From Firmicutes bacterium UBA3906 (GTDB taxonomy: Bacteria > Bacillota > Clostridia > Caldicoprobacterales > DTU083): a DNA stretch of 14,216 bases. The stretch covers positions 1,830-16,045 of the forward strand of contig DGFG01000114.1 of NCBI GenBank assembly GCA_002391555.1. The letters are read 5' to 3'. Each line of letters opens with the position of its first letter. The first letter of the stretch is position 1. Below, one piece after another: positions 7,564 through 13,985 of this stretch. A program made the translations under genes and the position numbers. The notes beneath the pieces were generated by a model. It did not search any database, had not been told where the DNA came from, and was given only the letters and a program-made list of their open reading frames with translations.

Positions 7564-7660
7564 CCTAAAGCTATAAAATGCCTTGGCTACATAATGCCTT
7601 TGCTACAAAGTTCCTTGGCTAAAAAATTCCTAACCTATCAAATGCCTAGGCTAGGTCCTT
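7564..7660. repeat. Six-unit degenerate 16-bp tandem repeat
   Basis: Units begin at 7564, 7581, 7597, 7613, 7629 and 7645, a period of 16 (once 17). Each has a core close to CCTTGGCTA followed by an A-rich spacer, for example CCTTGGCTAC, CCTTTGCTAC, CCTTGGCTAA and CCTAGGCTAG. The last unit covers the stop codon of the VanZ-family gene (7648..7646). No known mobile or CRISPR structure matches: units are too short, degenerate and without unique spacers. Confidence 0.65.
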
Positions 7661-8116
7661 ACCCTTTTCTTTTCTTTTTGCCCTATATAGGGCTCCTATA
7701 GCTAGACAGCAAAGTATTGCAAGGACTGCTCCACTAGTGTCTATTAAAACATCTCTAAGCTCACAGGACCTACCTGGCACAAAGTACTGGTGGATCTCAT
7801 CTGTAATGGCATAGGCAATTGAAACTAAGCCACTTATAACTATTGTCTTTATCCTAGACCTAACATTAAAGTAGGCTGCTATATAAAGAAGGCAGGCTAA
7901 AACGAAATATAGGAGAAAATGGGCTGTCTTTCTCACTAAACTGTGAAGGACCCCTTCGTCTATATCTAGGCCTAACAGGCCTAAAAATCTATCTACTATC
8001 CTTAGAAAGTTGCCAGAAAGATCTGATGATTCATCAGCCGCCTGGTGGGACAGGCCAAAGATTATGCACATCCAAATAAGGGGTAGTATCCATAGCCAAA
8101 GTCTTTTCTTGTTCAC
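7646..8116 (-). CDS. VanZ-family membrane protein
   Basis: Small integral membrane protein of the VanZ family. VanZ itself gives low-level teicoplanin resistance by an unresolved mechanism; most relatives are uncharacterised. Seen in 156 residues: hydrophobic segments near 7-22, 66-83, 90-105 and 127-145, and the family motifs KTAHFLLY (63-70) and TDEIHQYFVPGR (105-116), then D122, D126 and G129. The C-terminus is basic (RAKRKEKGK) and probably cytosolic. The start is a GTG at 8116 with a close GAGGTGA ribosome site; no better start lies in frame. It is 89 bp downstream of the kinase gene on the same strand but has a possible promoter of its own. No van resistance genes are nearby, so an antibiotic role should not be assumed. 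Confidence 0.88.
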   Translation of the reverse strand: MNKKRLWLWILPLIWMCIIFGLSHQAADESSDLSGNFLRIVDRFLGLLGLDIDEGVLHSLVRKTAHFLLYFVLACLLYIAAYFNVRSRIKTIVISGLVSIAYAITDEIHQYFVPGRSCELRDVLIDTSGAVLAILCCLAIGALYRAKRKEKGKDLA

Positions 8117-8133
8117 AAGTCACCTCACAAATG

Positions 8134-8142
8134 ATTATAACA
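8134..8142 (-). promoter_or_regulatory. Extended -10 ahead of the VanZ-family gene
   Basis: Minus-strand TGTTATAAT (8142..8134) is an extended -10. Initiation about 7 bases downstream would give a leader of only some 10 bases, starting at the ribosome site. The same word, continued as TGTTATAATCAT, occurs before the kinase gene. No good -35 is visible. Confidence 0.45.
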
Positions 8143-8205
8143 TTTAGGCTAACTGCCTAGTAGTTCCTAGTCCCATAGGAGAAAATATCCCTTATCCTTA
8201 TAGCC

Positions 8206-9807
8206 CTATCTAGGTCTAGCTTCAAGGTCTAGTCCACCGGTTAATATCTTGCCATTTGGCATAATAGCCCTAAAAAAGATATAGGCCTCATCCTTTATTA
8301 TAAGGGGGTCTTCATAAGGGGTCCAGCAAATACCATCAAAGCTATACTCCTTTATTACACTGCCCTGAGGATAGTATAGGGTTAGCCTCCTAGTATCTAC
8401 TGGCAGATCTGAACTAGTGTCAATATGGGGGACTATTAGCTGCCTCCTAAGTACTACTGGGTCTAGGCTATCAATAAAAATACTATTATAGATATAGGAC
8501 CCATCAGGCATCATGGATCTTAGGTGAATATAACCCTCACTAAAAAGCTCAACTAGTCCCTGATACTCATGCCAATCAATATAATTGTAGCTATATTCAC
8601 AGCCTTTTGCTTCTTTAGGGTAGGAAATCTTTATAATCCTGTCCCCTACTGCCTCTATTTGAGTATGGTCTAGCTTGTAGACCGTCTGGTCCTCGACCTT
8701 GTCAGCCTCATTTGCCTTTGAGCTAATATGGCCTTTGCCCAATATAGCTTTAAATATAGGGGTCCTAGCTACCCTTGATGGGCCTAAATTTTTATAAAAC
8801 CCAAGCTTGTCAAAGAGGACAGCGGTATTATTAAGTCCATATCTTGACCTATATTCTGCATAGCTACGCCAGTTGCTAAATATATAGTGGCCAGCTACCA
8901 GTATACAGGTACAGGCTACAAGGGCTATTATTCTGCGGCCTAGCCTTCTATTTAAAAAGCCTGACCATCTTTTATTTCTAGTCCCTCGCCCCTTCCTGTA
9001 AAGAGCCCCTAGTTCTTTTTTAACCTGGTCTATACTTTGGTACCTACTTTTTGGACTAAACATAGTAGCCTTTTTAATTATTCTATACATGCCCTCGGAC
9101 AGGTCTATCCTTATCTGTCTAAGGTCCCTGAGTCTAAAATCATCTAGGCTAGGTGGCTGGCCAGCCAATAGAAAGTAAAGGGTAGTACCTAGGGTGTATA
9201 TATCGGTCCTTTGATCTGTCTGGCTAAAGCCAAACTGTTCTGGTGCCGCATAGCCCTCAGTACCGATAAAGATCGTATCCTTTTTTCGGTCCTCTTTGTA
9301 GAGCCTAAGGGAATCGACATCAACTAGCTTTATGCTTTTATCCCTAGCTAGTATTATATTAGCTGGCTTTAGGTCTCTAAATATAACAGGATTATCAAGG
9401 CCGTGTAGATAAGCTAAGACCTCACACAGTTCTAGACCTATTTGTACAGCCTCCTTTTCCCCCATATAGCCATTTTCCTCTATATAGGTTTCAAGGTTTA
9501 CCCCCTCGACATATTCCTTTATGATATAGGTATACTTATCAGTTTCTCTGGCATCGACTATCCTTGCTATACCCGGATGGTTAAGGGCCTTTATTGTGTC
9601 TATATCCACGCTATAACTTTTGCGGGCTATAGCCTTTAGTACAAAAAGATCCTCACTTGACTTTTTCTTTACTATATATACAAAGGAGTTATGATTTTGG
9701 CACAGGAGGAACTCGACCATATACTTTTCTGCAAATTGCTTGCCAAAGTCAGTCTTGAGTAGGTCATCGGCAATAGCCTTGTCAAGTAGCCTAGTCTCTT
9801 TATCCAC
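8206..9807 (-). CDS. Membrane Ser/Thr protein kinase with extracytoplasmic repeat domain
   Basis: Hanks-type kinase of 533 residues. Kinase domain, about 30-270: FVLKAI with the ATP-binding lysine K58, catalytic loop FRDLKPAN at 143-150 (D145, N150), GYAAPEQ at 185-191 and TDIYTLG at 201-207. Departures: no glycine-rich loop is visible (the N-lobe start reads QNHNSFVYI), HRD is FRD, and DFG reads DVD at 163-165, keeping the metal-binding Asp. A basic juxtamembrane stretch leads to one transmembrane helix at 293-311 and about 220 extracytoplasmic residues with no PASTA repeats. Two similar modules are visible there (about 394-439 and 477-522), sharing YP, EYS, W..Y and MP[DN]G. The start is a GTG at 9807 behind a strong AAGGAGG; no closer ATG competes. 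It is transcribed divergently from an XRE-type regulator, its likely functional partner. Substrate and signal are unknown. Confidence 0.9.
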   Translation of the reverse strand: MDKETRLLDKAIADDLLKTDFGKQFAEKYMVEFLLCQNHNSFVYIVKKKSSEDLFVLKAIARKSYSVDIDTIKALNHPGIARIVDARETDKYTYIIKEYVEGVNLETYIEENGYMGEKEAVQIGLELCEVLAYLHGLDNPVIFRDLKPANIILARDKSIKLVDVDSLRLYKEDRKKDTIFIGTEGYAAPEQFGFSQTDQRTDIYTLGTTLYFLLAGQPPSLDDFRLRDLRQIRIDLSEGMYRIIKKATMFSPKSRYQSIDQVKKELGALYRKGRGTRNKRWSGFLNRRLGRRIIALVACTCILVAGHYIFSNWRSYAEYRSRYGLNNTAVLFDKLGFYKNLGPSRVARTPIFKAILGKGHISSKANEADKVEDQTVYKLDHTQIEAVGDRIIKISYPKEAKGCEYSYNYIDWHEYQGLVELFSEGYIHLRSMMPDGSYIYNSIFIDSLDPVVLRRQLIVPHIDTSSDLPVDTRRLTLYYPQGSVIKEYSFDGICWTPYEDPLIIKDEAYIFFRAIMPNGKILTGGLDLEARPR

Positions 9808-9850
9808 CTTTGCCTTCCTCCTTATTAATTTTTTCTACATATCTGCCATG

Positions 9851-9859
9851 ATTATAACA
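9851..9859 (-). promoter_or_regulatory. Promoter (extended -10) of the kinase gene
   Basis: Minus-strand TGTTATAAT (9859..9851), about 44 bp before the GTG start, gives a leader of normal length containing the AAGGAGG. The -35 is weak; the TG before the -10 probably compensates. Confidence 0.55.
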
Positions 9860-9913
9860 AAATTTGAGCAATTTTTACATATTAATATAATACAATATAA
9901 TTAATTACTAACT

Positions 9914-9948
9914 AAATAGCTATTTATTGGTCTTTAATATACCGGTAT
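9914..9948. promoter_or_regulatory. Palindromes in the kinase/regulator intergenic region
   Basis: Two perfect palindromes, AAATAGCTATTT (9914-9925) and ATACCGGTAT (9939-9948), lie in the middle of the 267-bp divergent gap. The word ACTAAATAGC overlaps the first (9911-9920) and recurs at 9965-9974. They look like protein-binding sites shared by the two divergent promoters, though AT-rich DNA gives short palindromes by chance. Confidence 0.35.
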
Positions 9949-9981
9949 TTAGCTATATCAGTCCACTAAATAGCAAAATTG

Positions 9982-10011
9982 ATAGACAAGTTTGTTGTTT
10001 GGCTTGTCTAT
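9982..10011. promoter_or_regulatory. 9+9 bp inverted repeat over the regulator promoter (operator candidate)
   Basis: ATAGACAAG (9982-9990) and its exact reverse complement CTTGTCTAT (10003-10011) are separated by 12 bases. Centre-to-centre spacing is 21 bp, two helical turns, the usual spacing for a dimeric regulator. The repeat brackets the -35 and enters the spacer of the promoter of the XRE gene, so autoregulation is likely. Confidence 0.6.
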
Positions 10012-10023
10012 ATATGCTACAAT
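9995..10023 (+). promoter_or_regulatory. Promoter of the XRE-type regulator gene
   Basis: TTGTTT (9995-10000), a 17-bp spacer and TACAAT (10018-10023), with TG before the -10 (TGCTACAAT). It overlaps the 9+9 bp inverted repeat. The leader would be about 45 bases. Confidence 0.65.
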
Positions 10024-10074
10024 ATTCACGTACTGTATAGCCTTAGCTTATGATGAATGATTGGAGGTCATTTA

Positions 10075-10512
10075 ATGGCTGCTAGGTCTGCAGATACTAA
10101 AAAACTAATGCGTATGTTGTCAGGTACCTATGATATTGATGATTTTCTGGAAAAATACAAAAAAGATATGATAAACCCCGACTTTACAGCAAGGCTTAAC
10201 AAGCTGTTAGAGGAAAAGGGACTGACGATTACAAGAGTAACACAACAATCAGGTATTAGCCAATCATACTGCTATCAAGTCTTTAAGGGTATTAGGATGC
10301 CCTCTCGTGACAAGATCATCCAGCTTGGCATTGGCCTAAATCTAAACCTAGCTGAGCTCAATGAACTGCTCACCTTAGGCGGCAAGGCAAAGCTTTACAT
10401 CAAGTATATGAGAGATGCAATAGTAATATATGCTATAAACAATAGCCTAAGTCTACAAGAACTCGAAGACCTCTTATACGAGAATGATTTAAAGCTATTT
10501 ACCAAGAACTAA
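10075..10512 (+). CDS. XRE-type helix-turn-helix regulator beside the kinase
   Basis: Small cytosolic DNA-binding protein of 145 residues. Seen: a leader segment with SGTYDIDDFLEKY (16-28), then a Cro/CI-type helix-turn-helix at about 39-99 (LNKLLEEKGLTITRV, then QQSGISQSYCYQVFKG, then MPSRDKIIQLGIGL), and a C-terminal helical segment with RDAIVIYAINNSLSLQELEDLLYEN (about 113-137). From memory, proteins of this layout are common in Clostridia and often stand beside a Ser/Thr kinase, as here. The start is the ATG at 10075, six bases after GGAGGT. An in-frame ATG at 10057 precedes that ribosome site and is rejected. Its promoter carries an inverted repeat that may be its own operator. Ser/Thr residues in the N-terminal segment and HTH could be kinase targets, which is inference. 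A strong terminator follows. Confidence 0.87.
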   Translation: MAARSADTKKLMRMLSGTYDIDDFLEKYKKDMINPDFTARLNKLLEEKGLTITRVTQQSGISQSYCYQVFKGIRMPSRDKIIQLGIGLNLNLAELNELLTLGGKAKLYIKYMRDAIVIYAINNSLSLQELEDLLYENDLKLFTKN

Positions 10513-10590
10513 TACAAGACCAAAAACAGATACTAATATATAAGCAAATACAAGCACTAAAATGAACTTATAATCTCTTATAAATTTAGG

Positions 10591-10617
10591 GCAGATTCAC
10601 TGTGAATCTGCTTTTTT
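10591..10617 (+). terminator. Intrinsic terminator after the XRE-type gene
   Basis: GCAGATTCA and TGAATCTGC form a 9-bp stem with a three-base loop (10591-10611), followed by six T (10612-10617), about 80 bp after the stop codon. It separates the regulator from the peptidase/bactofilin operon. Confidence 0.9.
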
Positions 10618-10680
10618 ATTAGGATTTTTATTTACCATTAAATTTGTTTTCAAAAAAGCCTAAAAATTTATTAAGAAATT

Positions 10681-10710
10681 GTTACATTTATATGAAGTTT
10701 CTGATATAAT
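10681..10710 (+). promoter_or_regulatory. Promoter of the peptidase-bactofilin operon
   Basis: Consensus TATAAT (10705-10710) preceded by TGA (extended -10). GTTACA (10681-10686), 18 bp upstream, is a usable -35. It places the start site near 10717, which rules out in-frame starts further upstream for the peptidase. Confidence 0.65.
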
Positions 10711-10759
10711 GTTTATGCTCTTTGCGAAAATATATGTTTTCAACTTTAGGGGTCATATT

Positions 10760-11770
10760 ATGAAAATTAAAACAAAACACAAATCAAATAGGAATTGGGC
10801 CTTTTCCATTATATTTGTACCAGGTTCCAAGCACAAGGCCAGGACTCTTAGGATCCCTAAGTGGACCTTTATTCCCTTGATCCTTCTTATCGCCTATGGC
10901 TCATATAGGGTCGGAAGGATGCAAACCAACATCCATACCCTCAATCAAGAGATTGTGGAAAGGGATACAATGATAGAAGAATACTGCGACAAGCTTGATA
11001 ACTCTACATACAAGGTTTCTAGTCTCAAGCTAGATATAGCCTCCTACAATGATAGGATCAACTCCCTATTAGCTACCAGCTCAATCCTCGACCAGAGGAT
11101 CAGCCAGTTGACCCTTACAAACAAGCTCATTATTGAGGAGATAGGAGACCTAATCGGCCTTAAAATTGACGAAGCTGATGCCAGCCAGCTATCATCTAGG
11201 TCTAGCTCAGAATCAAGACCTAAAATTGATGCTCAATTACCCAAAGACCCCACCTTTGACCAAACCTATGCAGTTCTTGCCGGACAGCTACTAGAATCAG
11301 ATACAGATCTGACCCTACTAGAAGATACTACAGACCAGCTAAAGTCTAAACTTGAGGATATGAGGTCCTATCTAAAGGCCTATCCTTCTATCCTTCCTGT
11401 CCAAGGCAAGATAACCTCCCATGTAGGCTACCGGAGAAACCCGATTACAGGTAGAGGCAGGGAGTTTCACTCAGGTCTTGACCTAAGGGTTCCCAGGGGT
11501 ACAAACGTAAAGGCCACCGGGGCCGGCAGGGTTAGCTTTTCAGGCTACAAGGGGGGTAGCGGCTATATAGTTATCATTGATCATGGCTATGGTATACAAA
11601 CCCAATATGCCCACAATTCCAAGCTCTTGGTTAAAAAGGGTGACTGGGTAGAACGGGGCCATATAATCGCTAAATCAGGTAACTCCGGCAGAAGTACAGG
11701 CCCCCATGTCCACTATGAGCTTATTATCAATGGTCAGTTTAAAAATCCTTTAGACTATATATTAAAGTGA
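10760..11770 (+). CDS. Membrane-anchored M23 (LytM) peptidase
   Basis: Cell-wall endopeptidase of 336 residues that should cut peptide cross-links of peptidoglycan. Seen: a basic N-terminus, one transmembrane helix at about 35-51 (WTFIPLILLIAYGSY), a predicted coiled coil at about 55-130, a Ser-rich linker near 145-153, and a LytM domain at about 214-335. All zinc and catalytic residues are present: FHSGLD (H237, D241) and GPHVHYE (H316, H318). The domain therefore looks active, unlike degenerate LytM activators such as EnvC. The start is the ATG at 10760 behind AGGGG; an open frame runs upstream to 10679 but crosses the promoter. It is followed after 45 bp by a bactofilin, a pairing known from shape-determining loci such as Helicobacter Csd1/CcmA. 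I infer a cell-shape or septal remodelling role. Confidence 0.93.
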   Translation: MKIKTKHKSNRNWAFSIIFVPGSKHKARTLRIPKWTFIPLILLIAYGSYRVGRMQTNIHTLNQEIVERDTMIEEYCDKLDNSTYKVSSLKLDIASYNDRINSLLATSSILDQRISQLTLTNKLIIEEIGDLIGLKIDEADASQLSSRSSSESRPKIDAQLPKDPTFDQTYAVLAGQLLESDTDLTLLEDTTDQLKSKLEDMRSYLKAYPSILPVQGKITSHVGYRRNPITGRGREFHSGLDLRVPRGTNVKATGAGRVSFSGYKGGSGYIVIIDHGYGIQTQYAHNSKLLVKKGDWVERGHIIAKSGNSGRSTGPHVHYELIINGQFKNPLDYILK

Positions 11771-11815
11771 TGATATTAAAATTTAATTTTATGTTCCTAT
11801 TAAGGAGGGGTTTGT

Positions 11816-12238
11816 ATGGCAAAGAAAATCAAAACTAAATACGACAGGGTAAGTACCTTGCTAGCTAGTGACCTAGTACTCGAAGATGGCAGGCTATCGG
11901 CCAAAAGCACAGTAAGGATAGACGGCAGATTTACAGGGGAGATAGACCTAAAGGGCTCATTGGTTATAGGGAAAAATGGTTATGTCCAGGGCAATATTAA
12001 CTGTGAAAATGTACTGGTAGCTGGTAATATCCAGGGTAATGTACATAGCTTTGACCAGGTCCATATTGCAAGCAGTGGTACAATAAATGGAGATATCGCC
12101 TGTAGTAGAATTATTATTGACGAGGGTGCAGTCTTTACAGGCAAGTGTACTACCCATACCCATGGCAAGAAAGACAAGCTAAAGGCTGACTATAAGCCTG
12201 ACTTTGAGTCAGACTTAAAGGCTGATGATACCCCGTAA
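11816..12238 (+). CDS. Bactofilin (CcmA/BacA-type cytoskeletal protein)
   Basis: Polymer-forming cytoskeletal protein of 140 residues, typical for the family. Bactofilins build filaments from right-handed beta-helical monomers without nucleotide and recruit cell-wall enzymes to sites on the membrane. Seen: a short N-terminal tail, then a beta-helix at about 20-112 with repeated GxI/V-type rungs (VRIDGRFTGEIDLKG, LVIGKNGYVQGNI, VLVAGNIQGNV, VHIASSGTINGDI, IIIDEGAVFTG), and a charged C-terminal tail (HGKKDKLKADYKPDFESD). AAGGAGGGG precedes the ATG. It is second in an operon with an M23 peptidase, which it probably positions. A strong terminator follows at 12327. Confidence 0.94.
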   Translation: MAKKIKTKYDRVSTLLASDLVLEDGRLSAKSTVRIDGRFTGEIDLKGSLVIGKNGYVQGNINCENVLVAGNIQGNVHSFDQVHIASSGTINGDIACSRIIIDEGAVFTGKCTTHTHGKKDKLKADYKPDFESDLKADDTP

Positions 12239-12326
12239 ATTAATACTTGCCTATGATTTAAAAAGCAATAGGCCTTCTTTTACTGCCCTCGTTGGCCTAT
12301 ATAAATAAATATTAGACTAGTAAAAT

Positions 12327-12359
12327 GCCTGGCCTCAAATTACAAGGCCAGGCTTTTTT
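12327..12359 (+). terminator. Intrinsic terminator after the bactofilin gene
   Basis: GCCTGGCCT (12327-12335) and AGGCCAGGC (12345-12353) form a perfect 9-bp stem with a nine-base loop, followed by six T. The complementary strand has ATTTTA after the stem, so it may also stop the converging MFS gene weakly. Confidence 0.92.
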
Positions 12360-12400
12360 ATACCTATATTCTCTGTAAACTATAATCTAGTCTATAATTT

Positions 12401-13765
12401 TTAATCTGCTACATCAAGGTTTTCTAAGAGGTCTTTCTTTTTTTCTGGCTTGTGATCACCGTGCCTTACCATTAGCATAGATAAAAAGGACAGGATGGAA
12501 AAGACTACTGCATAGGGAAAGAGGACCCGATAGGACCCAATTGTCTCTATCAAAAAGCCGGAAAAGACCGGTGTGAAAACCTGGGCAAGCATAGAAAATG
12601 TATAGTATATACCCGTATACTTGCCTATGTCAGTCCCCTTGCTCATCTCTACTACCATGGGGAAGGAGTTAACATTTATCGAGGCCCAACCTACACCTAT
12701 CATAACAAAAAGGATATTTAGCCAGGCTGAATAGTTGGCAAACCATATACCTGCAAAATAGGAGGCGCTCATCAGGCAAATACCTGCTAATATGGTCTTT
12801 TTCCTACCGATCTTGCTAGAGATAAAGCCTATGGGTATAAAGGATAGGGTAGCTGCTACTATAGCAACCATTAGAGGCCCTGTAAAGCCTGTCCCCAGCT
12901 TCCAAACCTCCTGGGCATACCTTGAAAAGGCAGTGGTAACTGCATTGTAGGCTGTAAACCATAAAAATACTGAGGCCAGTAAAAATACCAGGCTCTTTCT
13001 TACCTCCCTTGCTAGCTTTACCTTCTTTTTGGACTTAGCCTTTACCGACTCCTTATTTTCCTGGCCTCCTGCTAGCTGCTCTTGACCTAGCTTGGCCTGG
13101 TCTGTCTCGTGACTTAATAGCTTATCCTCTTCTGCTTCCTCTACTAGCTCATCTGCCAGCTCGCTTAGGAGTTTTTTCTCCTTTATAGTGGATACTAGGA
13201 CAGCCACTGACCCTATCATTAGCAGGGCTATGGCCAAAAAGACCCAGGTGTAGTCCTTGCCAGGTCCCGACTCTACTGTGAATAACCTAATAGATACAAG
13301 GGCAAAGAGCCCACCTACAGCCCCCATTAGGTTTATAACTGCGTTTGCCTTGCTCCTAAGGGGTTTTGGTGTTAGGTCTGGCATCAGGGCAACAGCTGGT
13401 GACCGATATGTACTCATGGCCAGGAGTACCATACCAAGGGCAATAAAGAACATTGGCAGGCTCTTTAACCTATCAGCCAAGGGTAAAAAGGCCATACATA
13501 TGACTGCTATAAATGTCCCAAAGATGATAAAGGGCGTACGTTTGCCTAGCCTTGTATCAACCCTGTCGGATAAGGCGCCAAACAAGGGTAGCATAATAAG
13601 GGCTAGTACGTTGTCAATGGCCATAATAGCTCCCGTCAAGGTCTCCCCTACTCCAAAGGTGTTCTTTAGCATAAGCGGGATGATATTGTCATATAGCTGC
13701 CAAAAGGAGCTGATTGACAAAAATGCTAGGCCAATAAAAAAGGTGCGCTTGTAGTTTAATTTCAC
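12401..13765 (-). CDS. MFS transporter, SLC45/sugar-porter-like
   Basis: Twelve-helix major facilitator of 454 residues in the cytoplasmic membrane, probably a proton- or sodium-coupled importer. Seen: an MFS motif A-like loop GALSDRVDTRLGKRTP at 63-78 and its second-half counterpart ISSKIGRKK at 315-323. A conserved YRSPAVALMPD at 120-130 is typical of the SLC45/GPH-like sugar transporters. The two six-helix halves are joined by a long, strongly charged loop (about 195-257) rich in Glu, Gln and Lys. Neither a cargo-specific motif nor an adjacent catabolic gene fixes the substrate; an oligosaccharide is plausible. The start is a GTG at 13765 with AAGGGGGA 7-8 bases upstream. It is a single-gene unit converging on the bactofilin operon. 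Confidence 0.88.
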   Translation of the reverse strand: MKLNYKRTFFIGLAFLSISSFWQLYDNIIPLMLKNTFGVGETLTGAIMAIDNVLALIMLPLFGALSDRVDTRLGKRTPFIIFGTFIAVICMAFLPLADRLKSLPMFFIALGMVLLAMSTYRSPAVALMPDLTPKPLRSKANAVINLMGAVGGLFALVSIRLFTVESGPGKDYTWVFLAIALLMIGSVAVLVSTIKEKKLLSELADELVEEAEEDKLLSHETDQAKLGQEQLAGGQENKESVKAKSKKKVKLAREVRKSLVFLLASVFLWFTAYNAVTTAFSRYAQEVWKLGTGFTGPLMVAIVAATLSFIPIGFISSKIGRKKTILAGICLMSASYFAGIWFANYSAWLNILFVMIGVGWASINVNSFPMVVEMSKGTDIGKYTGIYYTFSMLAQVFTPVFSGFLIETIGSYRVLFPYAVVFSILSFLSMLMVRHGDHKPEKKKDLLENLDVAD

Positions 13766-13791
13766 CAGATAATCCCCCTTTAATTGATAGA

Positions 13792-13819
13792 CTTGTATTT
13801 TTGTCTAGCTTATTGTGAA
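13792..13819 (-). promoter_or_regulatory. Possible promoter of the MFS gene
   Basis: Minus-strand TTCACA (13819..13814), a 16-bp spacer and TACAAG (13797..13792), about 30 bp before the GTG start. The -35 is good but the -10 is imperfect. Confidence 0.35.
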
Positions 13820-13985
13820 CAGGAAAAACAGACTAGCTAATTTACAATATATTTCCCATAAATTATACCATGCTTTTACAAGACTATACAGGCCTTTTAT
13901 CTATATAGATTAATCTATTTCCTAACTACAATATTAGGGCTATATATGGCCCGAAAATAAATAAAAAACCAGCTACAGGTAAATG

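Noticed and set aside
7564..7660. CRISPR array
   Set aside because: Units of 16 bp are degenerate with no distinct spacers and no cas genes nearby.
10057..10074. Earlier ATG for the XRE-type regulator
   Set aside because: It lies before the GGAGGT that serves the ATG at 10075 and has no site of its own.
10679..10759. In-frame extension of the M23 peptidase upstream of the ATG at 10760
   Set aside because: It runs through the TGATATAAT promoter and lacks a ribosome site, while 10760 has AGGGG at proper distance and gives a standard anchored protein.
12268..12300. ATAGGCC/GGCCTAT hairpin after the bactofilin stop as terminator
   Set aside because: A 19-base loop and no T run; the strong terminator lies just downstream at 12327.
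13257..13754. 165-codon plus-strand open frame inside the MFS gene
   Set aside because: Antisense shadow; composition reflects the hydrophobic codons of the transporter read backwards.
13937..13952. Near-palindrome GGGCTATATATGGCCC
   Set aside because: One mismatched pair, no T tract and no promoter next to it, so neither a terminator nor a supported operator.
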